The position numbers and the translations under genes are program-made. The notes beneath the pieces were generated by a model, which saw nothing but the letters and a program-made list of their open reading frames with translations, was not told the origin of the DNA and ran no database searches. Below, in pieces: positions 23,827-37,464 of a stretch of 64,000 bases of DNA (its first letter is position 1; each line of letters starts with the position of its first letter). The stretch is from Enoplosus armatus. Its lineage: Eukaryota > Chordata > Actinopteri > Centrarchiformes > Enoplosidae. The stretch lies in the NCBI RefSeq assembly GCF_043641665.1, contig NC_092198.1, forward strand, positions 11,793,001 through 11,857,000, in the 5' to 3' direction.

Positions 23827-25193
23827 GATAAACGTTTGACCACAGAAAACAAACGGCTGTTGCAAGAATATTCGAATTCTCGAAGCAAAATCCGGTTGAT
23901 GGAGGTCGACGAAAATAATGATGAGAAAAGAAAAGAAAATGAAGTATGTGGAGTAACTGACCACATATCAAACAGTATATGGTTACAACATAACCGTGAG
24001 ATGTCGAATTGATTTACCGAGTCTAGTACAAATCATGCAGTTCACAAAACAATCCGCTAGATGGAGCTGTTGACCGCAGTCTGGGTCAAGGCTTACACAC
24101 TATATCTACTGCATGACACAGTAGATGCAATTCAGCACAATACCCCCACAATAAACTTTATTCAAGTGTAAATTATTGTTGTTGTTGCACTACTGTATAC
24201 GTCAAGTGTTCTTGTTATTTTGTCCACCCCCTGTAGTTGGAAGATGAAGAGTATTATGACAGAAATCTTGTAACTATTCAATGTTTTTGCTCATCTTAAC
24301 CACGGAGGGTTTATTCTTTAGCATTTTTATGGCTCATGCAAGCAAGTATAAGGAGGAATCATATGTTTGAAGATAAATGTATTGATCATGTTGTTATAAT
24401 ATTAACTGAATATATTACTTAGAAGACTATCATTGAGGTCAGGCAAGAGTGCGTTTTTTTTCTCTCCATCGAAGTATTAAGTGTGAATGCGAGAAATCAA
24501 AAACATATTTTTTTAAGGACACGACTTATATCTGTGGTTAACTTTTTCCTGCAGTCAAAATTAAAATGTCACTCGGTGTAGTGAAGGTGAGGTTCTCCTC
24601 CTTCAGCAAACGGTTGTCTTGTAATGACATAACTATTACACAATAATTATTATATAACAAAAACTGAACACAATACTGCAAAGTGTTACTTAAATTACTC
24701 TGTAAAAACAAAGAAAGTGAAATAAAAACTCAATTTACTTATAATTCAATTATTATCATACCAATTAGGGAAAGGCTTTTCTTTAAAGGCAGCTTTAAAG
24801 AAAGCAATAAAATCTCAGGATAAATTCTAAAGTTGAGCTACCAGTGAAGGGCAGCAAGAGCTGGAGTGGTACGTGGTCAAGTTTGTTGGAGCGATGTCAG
24901 CAGCTTTCTGTTCTGGAGATATTTCTCCTGCTGAGCCCTGAACAAAGGGAGCTGCAATAATCAGGCATGAATGACCTTTTTGGACTTTTGCAAATGAAAG
25001 TAAAAGCCTAATTTTGACAATGTGCCTCAGCTGAAGAAAACATGATTGCACAACTTTTGTCACTTGATTGTTTGGGTGTCATGATGCAAGAACTCTGATT
25101 CATTTCACTGAAGAAGAAACCTGAGATAATGCACGTCTGAAGGAGTAAAACGAAATAACAAGACATGCTCTTTCTTGTAGTTAGAAAATAAAA

Positions 25194-25199
25194 TTTAAT
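25194..25199 (-). terminator. candidate jdp2 poly(A) signal (ATTAAA)
   Basis: On the minus strand an ATTAAA hexamer lies about 880 bp downstream of the jdp2 stop codon, giving a 3' UTR of about 0.9 kb. No stronger AATAAA was noticed between it and the stop on that strand. Confidence 0.4.
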
Positions 25200-26078
25200 C
25201 TATTCAGGGTACCAGAGTCATACATAGCAGATAGAGGTCCAGAACAGACATACTCAGCTGAAAAGATTTCTGCTTGTTTTCACAGCTGTTTGACAGCGCA
25301 ACATGACAGACAGACTGGAAAGATTGAAAAGACAAATCACATCAAGTGATTAACAAGCATTTCATATATGTTTATGTATACAAAGCAGTATAAAACAAGT
25401 ACAATTATGGACAGACAACAAGTCCAAAAAACAAGGGTGTAAACATTTTGTGTATATGTGCTTTTCATGACGCCAGCGTCACCACAAATCGGATCAACCG
25501 CTAACTGCCATCGTCGAGGCAGGGTATAGAAATCAACATTACAAAAACAAAAAAAACTCTACTCCGTCTGGTGTACTTGTATTGAGTATTGTATCCTAAA
25601 AACTCTACACCTGTATATTTCGGCTAGCATACAAAAGGAAAACTGCAGAACACTACGCCTTTGTGGGCCTCTGCATTGAAACAATGCCACACAATCTACT
25701 CAGGGCTTTTGTAACAGAGCACCATATTGATATTAGTGTGTTTCCTCAGCGTTGTTTCCAGTAGTACTCTACTGTTTCCATTGGTCCCTTTTATGTAGAG
25801 ATGGTTGAAGTAACAACTAGGCACAGCGGGTGTCAACAACAACACTTAATGCAGAGATGAAACTGGGTATTTCCAGTCTTCCAATGGACAGAGCCAGCTC
25901 ATGTAGCAGTACTAAAGAAGCCCTGCAACCTCAGGTCTATGGGCAGTCTCCAAAAGTCTTCATCTTGGAGCTCAAGTGCTTGTTTAGAAATGTATTGCCA
26001 GTTATGTTTCCATTTAAATGGCTGCCATGGTGGTGCTAGTTTGGGCTTCAGGGACTCCACGTCCCTGGTTTCCCGGTT

Positions 26079-27546
26079 TCACTTGCCGTCGGCAGAGAGC
26101 TGCTCCAGCAGGGGGTTGGCCTCGCTCTCGGGCGTTTTGACGCTGTCGGTCCTCACGATGCAGGTGGGCCTGTGGAGATTGAGCATCACCATTAGCTGCT
26201 GCCTCTCCAGACGGAGCTCCTCGATCTGGGCCTTCAGGTCGGAGTTAACCATCTCCAGACGCTCCGATTCCTGAACAGAGATGTTGAATTATTAGATACT
26301 GCTTGACAAATAATAAGTACTTAGAAGTTGTTAATCTTACACCTGTCAGTTTTTGTCACTTCAGAAATTACCCATGACTTTAAGTTGTGCAGGTGTAATA
26401 ATCCTGATTGTATAAACCAGGCTTGTATTAGCCGGATCGTTGGCGTTGGAGTTTGGCTGAATGGCTTAAGCATGAATCAGCTGTTCATGTTAACTGAAGC
26501 TAATCTTGGCTGCTCAGCATGCAGTGCTGTGTAATGAACTCACCCTTTGAAGGAAGTCAGTTCGTTCCTTCTTTTTGTTTCGGCATCGCGCAGCTGCTAC
26601 CTTGTTTTTCTCTCGTCTCCGTTTCCTCCTTTCCTCATCTTCATCCATCTGCAAACACAATGTATTGTTAATATGAGAAACAGGCATTATATGAATGTAT
26701 CTTATATGAAGAAAAATCTGATTATTACTTTCTAAGTTACATAAACCTACACCCAGTAGTAGTGATCACCTAGATGGAAAATGTTGTGCAACTTCTACAG
26801 TAATTCTTGTTGTAAACACTAGAGGGGGCAAAATGCAACTTACAAAATTAACATGCCTAAGTCTTATACTGTTTATCATGCCCACATACTGTATACATGT
26901 ATGCTTATCATTTTAATCTACTTATTTGCATGAAATTAAATGATTTAATTGTTTAATCTTTAAATGGCAGGTTTTATAACCACCTCAGGGCAATTTTATA
27001 GATAGAGAGAGATAATATTTTATTTATACCAAGCCTGCAGTTAGAACATTTACAATTAATTGTAAAAACACTGTCTCTGAGCAACTGGCACCAGAATATA
27101 AAATCACTTCAGTCACGCTCTTACTTATTCTTTCCATCACAGACCATAAATCCAAATGGCTTGCCTGTGATACTGAAACGAATCATATGGTTCTTTACTG
27201 ACAAATGTTAGCTGGAGAATGATTTTAAGAAAGGGCTTTGAGACATCCTGAATCTAACAACTTCCTTCTTGTTTCTACCCTCTGACTTGATTTATATCTT
27301 TCACACACCCTACTCCTGCACTATTTCCTCTTTTCTCCTCTTCCTCCTCACCTCTGTCTTGATGGCCAGCGGCCTCTTCCCCAGCCTCCCCAGGAAATGC
27401 AGAGGGGACAGCATGGTGCCCAGCTGGCGGAAGTCAGCCAGCTTAAGTTGATCAGTGAGCGTGGTGGCCGAGATGCCCGCCAGCGGGCCCAGGCTGGGCA
27501 GGGAGCCCGCCGCCAGCGAAGGGTCAGGTATCTGTCCCGGCATCAT
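26079..27546 (-). CDS. jdp2: Jun dimerization protein 2 (jdp2), 3 coding exons, 163 aa
   Basis: JDP2 is a nuclear bZIP repressor that pairs with Jun and ATF proteins at AP-1/CRE sites. Coding exons are 27546-27352 (65 codons), 26648-26544 (35) and 26270-26079 (63 plus stop), all phase 0. The total of 163 aa equals human JDP2. The N-terminus begins [10 protein letters not shown]. The basic region is [20 protein letters not shown] (within residues 66-90), followed by [17 protein letters not shown] and the leucine zipper. The C-terminus keeps [18 protein letters not shown] and NPLLEQL. Relative to the human protein as I remember it, the segment after SPLHFL is slightly changed (GRLGKRP). The ATG at 27546 lies just inside an exon whose acceptor is at 27569/27570, so the leader exon is far upstream. 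Two upstream in-frame GTG codons were not chosen. The 3' UTR runs to about 25190. Confidence 0.96.
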
Positions 27547-29850
27547 GTCCGACCCGGCCACCACCGCCGCTATGGAGAGAGAAAGAGGAAGAGAGGGAAC
27601 TATTAGGACAATTATGCTGACAATTATGAAAATTCAGTGCAACGTTTTTAGTAAATACAGTGGAAAGCAAAGTACAAAGTGTGTACACACCTTTTTAAAA
27701 ATTCTAGTTTTTAATGCATTTGGCCTAAAATAACAACCGATTAAATCACATTAAAAAACAAGTGAATGCACTAAAAAAAACCTGGTTCCATAAGTCAAAA
27801 AGCATACTTTAAAAAGACTTTAGATATCCTGTATTCTTGTAATCACTGTTTGGTATAGTACTGAGGTGGGTAGGCCTATGCGTTATGTGCTGAACTTAAA
27901 GGCAGTAATTCCTTATAGATCAATTTGTTTGTTATTGTGGGGGGATTATTGTATAGAATAACTTTTCATTCTTCTACTCTCTGGAGGTAACATGTATACC
28001 CTTCTTCCTTGATCATATTGCAGCCATCAGACAGCATCTGTTGTCTTTATTATGATCTTATAGTATTGGCATTTTATCCACAAAACGATTAATTTACAGT
28101 CTTCTGTCCTTGTCATCAAACATCTCTCTAAATACGGGTTGTTGTTTCCAAGAATGCATTCAAACATTGACAGCTTTGACAGCTGTGTTATCTTCTTAGT
28201 CAGCAGCCGTTGAAAAAATAAACTTCACACTGTCAGCAGCTACAACACTCATCTCTGTAGTTTCACATGCAAAGGGAAGCCATGAAGCCCTTCAGTATGA
28301 AACCGAGGGCTATCTTCTACATTCATGCCTCTGATAATCTGCAGAGTGGTTTTCGTCTTGAATGTTCATTTGGTTTTCGTAAAGAGGATTCAAAGGATAT
28401 CAAAAGCATTCATGTCAAAACAGAGCAAGTAACACTCATCCATTCCACTGCCACCCTCTTTCAACAATTTGAGGTAGTTTAGAGGGGTTGACCGCAGCAC
28501 TTTTTAATGTAATCAGGGAGGAATGAGGGACCGGGAGGAGAAAAGGGAGAACTTTCGCAGGCCTAAAGGAAGTGGCTGGAGAATTAAGACGTCTCTCTAA
28601 TTACTGTAAGACCAAGAGTTGGAAAACTTCTGATGGCCAAATAAAAAACAAATGTTACAGATGGGAACAGCGTAACATGAGCTGACTGTGTCCTGCCCAT
28701 CCCTGCAATCTCTGAGGAGAGACAGACACCAGTGAATTTCAGAAAGGTCTGACAAGAAATTGTTCCTCTTACTGTTCAGCAAAATAAAAAATATCCTGCA
28801 AGTAAGTGGGTAAAAGTTAGGTAATAGAGGCAAACATTCATCTGCCAATCCACATTTTCTGCTGATGAAACGTTAAACCCCATAGAAACAGAATCACTGG
28901 GTGGATCAAATTTGTTTTTGCATGGCTGATACAACTGAACAACTGATACTTCAATAACTTTGGCACGCTGACATAATGTCAGCTAGGATTACGGGCTAAA
29001 CTCAAGCTAGCTACGAGGAGTTTTAAAAAGATCGATGATATCTGTGTGACTTCTACATTAACAGCTTGATTCACATTTGCCTCCCGAGTGTTCGACCGAA
29101 GCTGAACCTCTACAGGTTGGGCACGAAGTGAACAAAGCTCCTCTCATATGGAACCAACAAAGACGTGTATTGTGAGGTGCTGCGGAAACAGCTGACTTTC
29201 CTGGTGGGTGACTGGCTGACAGGCCAACTGTATTGTAACTAATTTAAACCAAGTTTTTCTTTCTTTTTGCAGGACTGAGAGACATGCTCTATTACAAAAG
29301 TCATAGAGGAGGTAATGAAAAAAACAAGGTTATGTAACTCTATTCTAATGTACTCCACCCTGCTTATGGGCTGGTCTCAAAGTGTTTTTACAGTTGGACT
29401 GCAGTTTACTGTCGAGCATGGTGGAAACTAAATCAGCTCACTTTTAGCAAGAGGAAATCAATTCTGAAGCGCAATAGTGTTGCTTGTCTGCTAAAGGATT
29501 TAGACTGATTTAGATACATCTGTCACGTAAACGCTTCAAATTCATTATATGTATCGTCTACATTATAACTCATCACTTTGATTGTTATGTGTAGCAAGTA
29601 TGGTGCACTTAAACAAATTAAGTCTAATGCAGTACAACCACAATCTCACGTTTTTGGGGGAGATTACTGCATGTAGCATACTATAAAATTCCTATATTAA
29701 TTACCTAAAACATTAGGTATTACAGTTGTCTTTCAGCTAATCTCCACACTACTTTTGACCTGTTCCTTAACACCTTCAGTCTGCTCCAAGGACAAGTTGG
29801 TGTGTGGAGCCAGTGTCCAATGAGGCATTTTATTATTTAAATCCCGACTG

Positions 29851-29869
29851 CCCCCCCCCCCCCCCCCCC
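29851..29869 (+). repeat. poly(C) run
   Basis: A run of 19 C within the presumed jdp2 intron. Such tracts are length-variable, and the assembly may be imprecise here. Confidence 0.95.
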
Positions 29870-31710
29870 ACTGTATGTATACTCCCATTTACACTGCACT
29901 TGGCAGCAGCCTGTTGTTTTTGCTGGAGACGAAAAGAACAAGACAGCCCTGGTAAAAGTCTCTCTCACATAAAATTCCCGTTCTCTCTAACTCCCAGGAG
30001 AGGTGGAGGAATGGAAGGTGCCAAGGCCTTCTCTCTCTGCAGAGAGGCTGTCTAAGAACAAGACAAACCATATGGCAGCTAATCCTGATGAATGAAGGAG
30101 AGAGAGAGCTCTTTAAAAATGGCCAGACTATAGTATAACCGGTTGGGCTGAAGTGACTGAGCCACTACATTTACTATAAAGTCCTCTGTAAGCTTACAAA
30201 AACAATCACCACATTTAAGATTATTCATTAGCGTTGACTATTACACCACATCACCGCACGGTAGCTCGCCACCTCCAGTCATTTCAATGAGGGGAAGGCA
30301 GTAGAGGGGAAGCGGTTTCGATCCTGCGGAAGGGGTATGAAGCGGTTGCCGCCCTGGCTTCAAATAGAAGGGGCATCCCATGTCAGAAAGAAGAGCAATG
30401 GAGGAGCTGATAATGCTGCTGTCTGAGTACCCAGAGTTCTTACATTGCTCATTGCCAACCAATAACTGTGGTGGAATTCAAAAGATGCAATACAAACTAA
30501 CCCCTAGGTTGAGAGAACAGCCACAGGAACTGAAGCACCCATTAGGAATGACTGAGCAAATCGCTTTCAGAGCCAAAATGGAGTCCAATTTCCAAGTTGG
30601 CTAGACACTCAGGACCAGTGTACAGACTCAGATTAGGCTCCGTCCTGGACAAACATGATTTTTCAATGGAAACTGACACTAAAAAAAATAAGTAAATTCA
30701 GGAATAATCATATTTTATGTCTATTAGACTGGCTCGTAGACAGTACATTGTAATGAAACCCTGCTCAGTCAGACATATTGCAAGGAAAGCCCCCATTCCT
30801 TACTATGGCTTGTTGAAGCATGCAGCTGAGTGCAGACCTCGCCACACACACACATACGCAGAAGTACACATTCAGTACATAAACATACATAAACCTGCAT
30901 TGTCTGCATGACATCAGATCACACAACTCAAAAACCCAGAAAGGTAGTTTTGCCAGCGGCCTCCAAAACAAAGGTGAAATAATGTCTGTAGCAAGATGCC
31001 TATCAATTATGAGACATAAAAGTGAGTTATACACCATTCCAGACAATTTATAGTACTGTTGTAAACTCAAAAAGGATAACAGACTCTTAACGTGCCTCGC
31101 TTTTGAGTTAAACGTGACTTTTAAGTTGAGTAGAAAGTTTGTTTTATGTTTAATCTGTTCCGTCTCTTTCAACTTGCCACACAAGCCACAGTAAAAAATT
31201 TAAAATCCCCTTTGCAACTTCAACACCTTGTCAAGCCTCGAGACATGAAACCCTAAAGAAGTCTCATCGGTAGAACACGGGGAAAGTTTGCTGATGCATG
31301 TCTCGTAGTGTGTAATTATACCCAAAAGTGTGAGTCAAAGTGATTTTTACATTTTCAAAAGAGGGGTATTTTTCTGTCTTTTTTTCTGTCAGCAGCCCGT
31401 AGCCGAGGATTAGTGGTCAGCGTTTGATGATGCAATGCCGTTACTGTGCTTTTGCAGTCGAGCAGAAAGGCCAGTGCCACAGCTTTTAGGCCCACACTAG
31501 CCTCAAACAAAGACACCTACACAGCCCAGCACCGCTGCCTCTCAGGGCTAACTGAGAGGAGACGGGCTGAAGCCAAGGGCGGGGAGCGGAAATGTCATGT
31601 ATTAGTTATGAAATATAGGACCTCTAAGCAGGCTCTGGCTTCAGCCCAAAACTAATCTAACTGCATGTGAGCCGTAGATAGCTGGAGGTGTGTGTGAAGA
31701 GTGTGTCAGA

Positions 31711-32240
31711 AGCTGCGTTTCCACTGTAGGAACTTTCCCCAGGGGCTAGGAACCTTTGGAGGAACTCCTGCGTTTCCATTGCAGGGACCAGGGTCTAAAT
31801 CAAGTTCTGGGGACATTATTTTACCTGCTCGGGGGGTAGTACTTTCCAAAAGTACAGGAACTTTGAGAGTTGGGCTTGCAGCGCTGAACATTTCTGATGG
31901 GTCAAGTACTCACATTTTACTTTATCCGCGAACCAGTTTGTTTTGTTACAGAAGAAAGCATACGACGGACTAAGTGCAGGCCTTACTGAGCATTATTGAG
32001 CTCCTCCATGCTGGTGCCTGTCCGTCGCTTTAAATTACGTCGTCGTTGTGGTGTAGTCACGTGCAAAAGTTACGCGTAAAAACAGCCGCCGCTTTTTCAA
32101 ACGTCAGCAGGGTAATCTGCCTAATCTTCGCAGGTCTTTAGAGCGCAGTGGAAACGCAAACAACGGCTGGAACCTTTTAGTTCCTTGAAAAGTAGTTCCT
32201 GGGACTAAACGTACTGGGTAGTTTGGGGGCAAACGCAGCT
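31711..32240. mobile_element. 530-bp inverted-repeat (MITE-like) element
   Basis: The ends are perfect 10-bp inverted repeats: AGCTGCGTTT at 31711-31720 and AAACGCAGCT at 32231-32240. They are flanked on both sides by AGA (31708-31710 and 32241-32243), a likely 3-bp target duplication. Similarity extends inward, with GCGTTTCCACTG/GCAGTGGAAACGC-like segments. The body is non-coding. The small TSD suggests a PIF/Harbinger-type non-autonomous element, but this is inference. Confidence 0.75.
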
Positions 32241-35193
32241 AGAGTGTGCATGTGAGGGCTCCTATATGTGAATGTGCAAGGAGTCAGTATGTCCTATATA
32301 CATTCACAATCCACTGGTTTCTTTGCTCACATACTTTATCTGTCTTCAGCTCGACCGAATGTGTCCATTTCCTGAGTCATTCCTGAGAGCAATTAGCAGC
32401 ACTGAGGAATTCAGCCCCTTACCAATAGCCAGCAGCACGACTGGAGGCCCTATTATCCTCATCCCCTATAGAGACGGTGAAGGAGAGGGGTGGGGGGTTA
32501 CAGGGGCTTTTCAAAAGCTACTCATTACCTTCACATACTGTTGCTTTTTAAAAAGGAGCCCATTAACAGCTAACCTCATTTTGGTGACTGAAAGCAAGAG
32601 TCAAAAGTATTTGCTTGCTAATTTATCTTTGCCTGAGACACAGTTAAATTTTTGTCCTGCCAGACTACTCAACTTTAAATCACTGGATCATGGTATTACG
32701 GGAAAGACATGCAAACTTTCCAAGATGCTACTTACTTACAGTTTTTGTCAGTGTACTTTATTAAAGTCTTATTTTGGACTAATAAGGCATTGCACAGCCC
32801 ACACACCAGCATCTTGCAAAACTCTTGCAAACAGCTTCTACAGTTCTACACGAGCGCTGACAAAACGAACAATGAGCGCAAAGGCTCGGGCCAAGGCACG
32901 CTCTCAATCTCTGGCCAAGGTCTCAGCGATCATCATTACCGTCTGCACTCAAGTCAGACTGTGTGTTGAGTTACAGCCTTTCGCAATCCTCTGAGGAAAC
33001 CAGGAAATTTGGCACCAACTTTCCTCGAGGACAGGACAGTCCAAATATACAGTATCAACATTCCTCCAACCCCTCGTTATATTTTCATTGGATAGACAAG
33101 ACAAAGGCATGAGAAGGGAAGAGACACCGTAATAACGGCCGTTGCTCTGATCATGCTGCGGTCATCTCTGGCCATTAAACTCAAGGGTGATAGTGTGTGG
33201 GAGTGGAAGTGATTATGACAATAGAAAATGGGCAAAACAGCTGCTGCAGATGGAAGGAATCTTTCAAAATTCCTCTTGTGAAGATGACTAAACCTTCCAA
33301 AAGCAATTCAATGTAATTATTATCATTTATTATTGTCAATGATGATGAAACCCTCGGCTGCAGCAGTAATAAGCAAGCTTAATTTCCCTTCACAATTACA
33401 GTTTGGATGTCTCAGCAGTGAGCAAGCTAGAGTAGAGTGCATGCCGAGGTTATCTTTTGTTCACAATGAAATTACACAAGAGAGCAGGAAGTTTAACTAT
33501 TGCATTTTATTGTAGACTTCAGCCCCAAGAATGAAAAGTTTTTCAGGCAAATAGAAACACAAAGCACCTGCAGATATGCACAAGGCGAGAGGACTGTGGC
33601 TGCCTTCATTCAAACATTACGATGTGATCGTTGGCTGGGTTCCTGCTTGGCCTGCTTCATGCCATTCAAACAGTCACACATCTATATTCTGCATCTGGGT
33701 GGTCCTGGTTGAATTATTATAATGTTACTATTTTTCTCCACATTGTAAATCAGGATTAGACTTTGCATGGCACTGATCTTTGGCCTGGCTCAGACATGGA
33801 TTAAATGAATCAAAATACAAAATGCAGACAAAAGCCATTTCAAATGTATGGCGTCTATGACAAATCCAAGGCAAGTTATGTGCAATCCCTGACATTAAGA
33901 TATTGGCCAACCAAGTCCAGAAAATCAGATTAATGCCGCCTATTGAGGCAATCACCATTATTGTGTAACGTGGTTGTCACTTTAATGCTGTTTCATACTT
34001 TGTCCTCATCTACCCCACTTCAAGCAGACGCTTGCTCTGATTAAACAAGCCCCAGTGTCTGCAGGGCACTATATGTGTTCAATCCCTTTGTTGCTCTCCA
34101 AGACTGTGAGCTAAAGGTCAATGTTTAGGTCGACATTTAGTGACAAGACTGTTTTTTTGTGCAAATAGAGAAAACTGGCTTCAAGTGCAAAAGAAATTCA
34201 GGAAATCATAACTATGTAAAGGCCTTTTAAAAAGGAGCTTTTACTGTGCTCTTTTCTTTAAAAAAAACAAAACACTGGCATTAATGCCTCTTCTCTCAGT
34301 TACACCTTTGGACATTTGAGAGTTTGCTTCCACAGAGTACATCTGGTCTGTCCTGACACACTGTTTTTACAAACCATGTGGAAAGGCTTATGGGTACTAC
34401 AATGTGATACTGATAATGTGATACACGCAGCAGTGAATAGCTGCTCCCCCAGCATTAGTATTAGTATCATTGAGCCTAGCTGTTGCATAGTTGGCTCGCT
34501 CGCCTGCAATGCGTCTGCTGTCTATTCAGTGTACTGGGGTGCAGCTTGGCAATTCCAGCTCTCCAGAGACGCACTGGAAGGCATTTATACTTAAAATAAA
34601 CCCTGTGCGCCCACGTCCAGCCTCTCAGTCCTGTCGGCCCTGCGCTGCTTGTCGGCTCGCCAGCCCTTCCCCATTAATCCACTGCAGCGTTCCATTTATG
34701 CAGAAACCATCCTACGGATGTGCCCGGGCAGGCGCTGGGGCATTTAAACCCTCTGCAACATACGCGCGTTCACTTAGGCAAACGCAGATAGAGACACAAA
34801 GGAAACGTATATATAAAGAACACACAAATAGTTTCCCCTGCATGGCATGTAGTTGTACGAGCAGGCACTGCACCAGCTGCAGAGCTCAATACTCAAGCAC
34901 TCAATATACAGGAAAACACTGAACCTATGAACTTGCAAGTCACAAACCCACACACATGCACAAGATCCACCCCTATCCATCATATTTCTCATTCCATGAT
35001 TGGCCTTTAACCTTCAGGCCAACAGGGGCAGATAACTAAAGCTACGTCTGGCCTAGATAGAGTTACTGTCACACAGTAAAGTGTAAATCTTTTCAAAGAC
35101 CCTGATGTGGACAAGAGGATGATATTTACTGGCTCATCACAACAGCACAGGGAAAACAAAGAATTGTTGTGTTATCAAGAAGTGTAATACATG

Positions 35194-35219
35194 CACACAC
35201 ACACACACACACACACACA
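35194..35219 (+). repeat. (CA)n microsatellite
   Basis: An uninterrupted CA dinucleotide run of about 13 units. Confidence 0.95.
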
Positions 35220-35604
35220 GTTTCCCTCATCCAGTGCAGGAAAGGTACAGTTAAACGCACAGAGCATGTGCACTATGATGGGCCAAAGATCACAAATGTG
35301 AGCCAATCTGGGTGTACATTCTTGGCTGTACTCACATGCTGCCAAATAAACTTCACACTTCATTTACATCACTTATATTTCAAGGTGAACTAGCTATGCC
35401 AAGAAAAGTTTTTTTAGTGGAGCAGAAGGTGGTACTCAAGAGAGCATCCCTGGTTCATTTAATGTAAATCTGTTTTAAATACACAATACTTACTCAGAGA
35501 AAACTTGTCAGTCGTCTTCTGTCAATGATGTAACTGTGTTTGGACGCTGTAGAAAGGTAATAAGATATTAATTACTATTCATAATAGAAGTATTAGCATT
35601 GTTG

Positions 35605-35900
35605 AGAGCTGAAACGACAAGTCGATTGATTGATCAACCAACTGATTGATTAACCAAAAACAATCATCAAGCAAAAGTGCCAAACATTCTCTGGTTCCTG
35701 TTTCTCACATGTGAGGATTTTCTTATTTTCTGTTGTTTTTGAATCAAAACAAACTATCTGAAGACATCGCCTTGGGCTCTGGGAAATTTTGATGGACAGT
35801 TTTTAGTTTATAGACTGAACAATTAACTGATTAATCAAAAAATAATTAACAGATATATTAATTGATAATAAAAAATAATCATTAGTTGGTGCCGTAATTA
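35605..35900. repeat. interspersed repeat, copy 2 of the family at 15290-15632
   Basis: Ordered similarity to 15290-15632 includes CTGGTTCCTGTTTCTCACAT against CTGGTTGCAGATTCTCACAT and a CTGGGAAATTTTGATGG block. It begins GAGCTGAAACGACAAGTCGATTG and ends ATTAGTTGGTGCCG. The AT-rich flanks contain many GATTAATC-type palindromes. Confidence 0.7.
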
Positions 35901-36731
35901 TTATTTCTCCATCAATACCGACAGAGAAACACTGTTATCTTACAGTCATTTTGCAAATCTGGTATTCTTATCTATCAGTTGCATGCAGTGTTGACTTTCA
36001 AGTAGCTAGTAGTAGTGAAAGTAGTACAAGAATTGGGCAAAGGTAGAGGAACTGGACGAGCTAGCCGATTCTAATGTTACAACAGTCTAGACATATGGCA
36101 TGACTGTACAGCAGTAACAAAGGTTAATTCACATGTTTCTGTAATGTGAAATTATAAAACCTTGCAGACTCCGGGCAGTTTGGTGCGCCAGCCTAGCTTA
36201 GCTAGCAGTTACTTTGAAACCCCACGGCGTGCGGCGTGTATAGCGTTACATAACTGTCTTCACAAGGCTAACCGACACTTCTCCTGTTTAGCAACACTGA
36301 AATTAAGACTCCCGAGATGAAAATACCTTCAGTCCGACACAAACTGGTGCGTAGTTTAGCCAACAGGTCTGTAAATAACGAGCTGTAAAGCGACAGTTGC
36401 TACAACAGTTGTAACAACAACGTACTCAACTTAAATTGACTTCTGCTGTAGGAGCATGGAAAACTTTAAAACTATTAAAACCCCAGACTTTCTACAGCAA
36501 TTAAATACATCATCATATATTGATATTTACTGACACAAATACAACGCAAAAAAAAACTCATGTAGGAAAACAAAAATCAGTGTGTTATGCCTCTACAACG
36601 TGGTGAGGAAAAAGTGCAATAAATGTGCAAAAACGTGACGCCTGTGCCAACATTTAGCTAACTACTAGCGCAAAAACCAAGACAAGGGGAAATAAAAGCG
36701 ACATAGCTCGACGGTTCACACACAGACTTAC

Positions 36732-36900
36732 CTGTTGTGCGTCCAAAATCCGCAGTAATAATGGGACGGTGCGGGAGTTAGGAGTCGGATGTAGGTTTTG
36801 GGACTAGCTGAGGTCGTTGCATCAGCCCGCTTAAGTACTGGTCTTGTCTGTGAGGTCTGTGCGCGCTCAGGAATGCGGAACTGCTCTCCCGTACGTAAGC
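36732..36900 (-). other. jdp2: probable non-coding first exon of jdp2
   Basis: A strong minus-strand splice donor (ACAACAG|GTAAGTC) sits at 36732. Upstream of it on that strand is a locally GC- and CpG-richer stretch with no long open frame. The jdp2 start exon needs an upstream leader exon on the same strand, and no other minus-strand gene intervenes. The 5' limit is a guess. Assignment to jdp2 is inference from orientation and spacing. Confidence 0.4.
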
Positions 36901-37422
36901 GTGGATGAAAATAATGTAAGAGGAGGGCTGGAGAGTTTTGTTTGCTCCACCCCTAGCAACCAAAAAAACATACACAGACTGGAGGAGAGGAAAGTTTCAG
37001 CTGAGGGACAGATAGAGAGATAGACACCCGCCTCAAGCCATAAACGAGTCAATAAATAAAGTTATGGCTATAAACACACATACACTCGTCTTAGCTGCAG
37101 GTGTTTTATTATTTGACAGAAGGTGGGGGTGAGACAATTGAGCCCTTGCCAGCAATAAAATGCAAAAATATAACTGTCCAATTGGTATCTTATTTATAAC
37201 CTACAATACAGGTCAAAACCAAGTCTGACAGATGCTTTAATTTGTGTCAGTAGGTGCAAGAAATTTGAATACATTTGGAGCTTATGGTGTGGCACTGCTC
37301 CCAAGCATTTTGGATTGTGACCCCTTAAACAAACCAGTGTCTACCTGTGACCTCCTCCTCACAAGTTATGACCTGAGATGTGAGTAGTCTCTGATTGTTT
37401 CATTGGAAGGATTTGTAGAGAG

Positions 37423-37464
<42 letters not shown>

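Larger units (their letters stand above)
22810..25190. other. region between lrrc74a and the jdp2 3' end
   Basis: This holds the lrrc74a promoter and 5' UTR (not resolved), a dispersed repeat (22939-23390) and an A-run (23806-23826). The rest is AT-rich DNA with no gene I can support. GCTAGCTAACGTTAG-like strings near 23450-23625 are a common feature of fish non-coding DNA. Confidence 0.55.
27570..36731 (-). other. presumed long first intron of jdp2
   Basis: The interval separates the coding start exon of jdp2 from a likely leader exon. No credible coding exon is found in it. It holds a C-run, two short CA tracts (30841-30853 and 35194-35219), an inverted-repeat element (31711-32240) and a dispersed repeat (35605-35900). 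The stretch 33060-33270 is compositionally complex and could be conserved regulatory DNA. Confidence 0.5.

Noticed and set aside
32272..32994. Longest non-genic frame (240 aa) in the presumed jdp2 intron
   Set aside because: No homology recalled, no domain and low-complexity composition; it starts just after the MITE end. Frame length alone is not enough.
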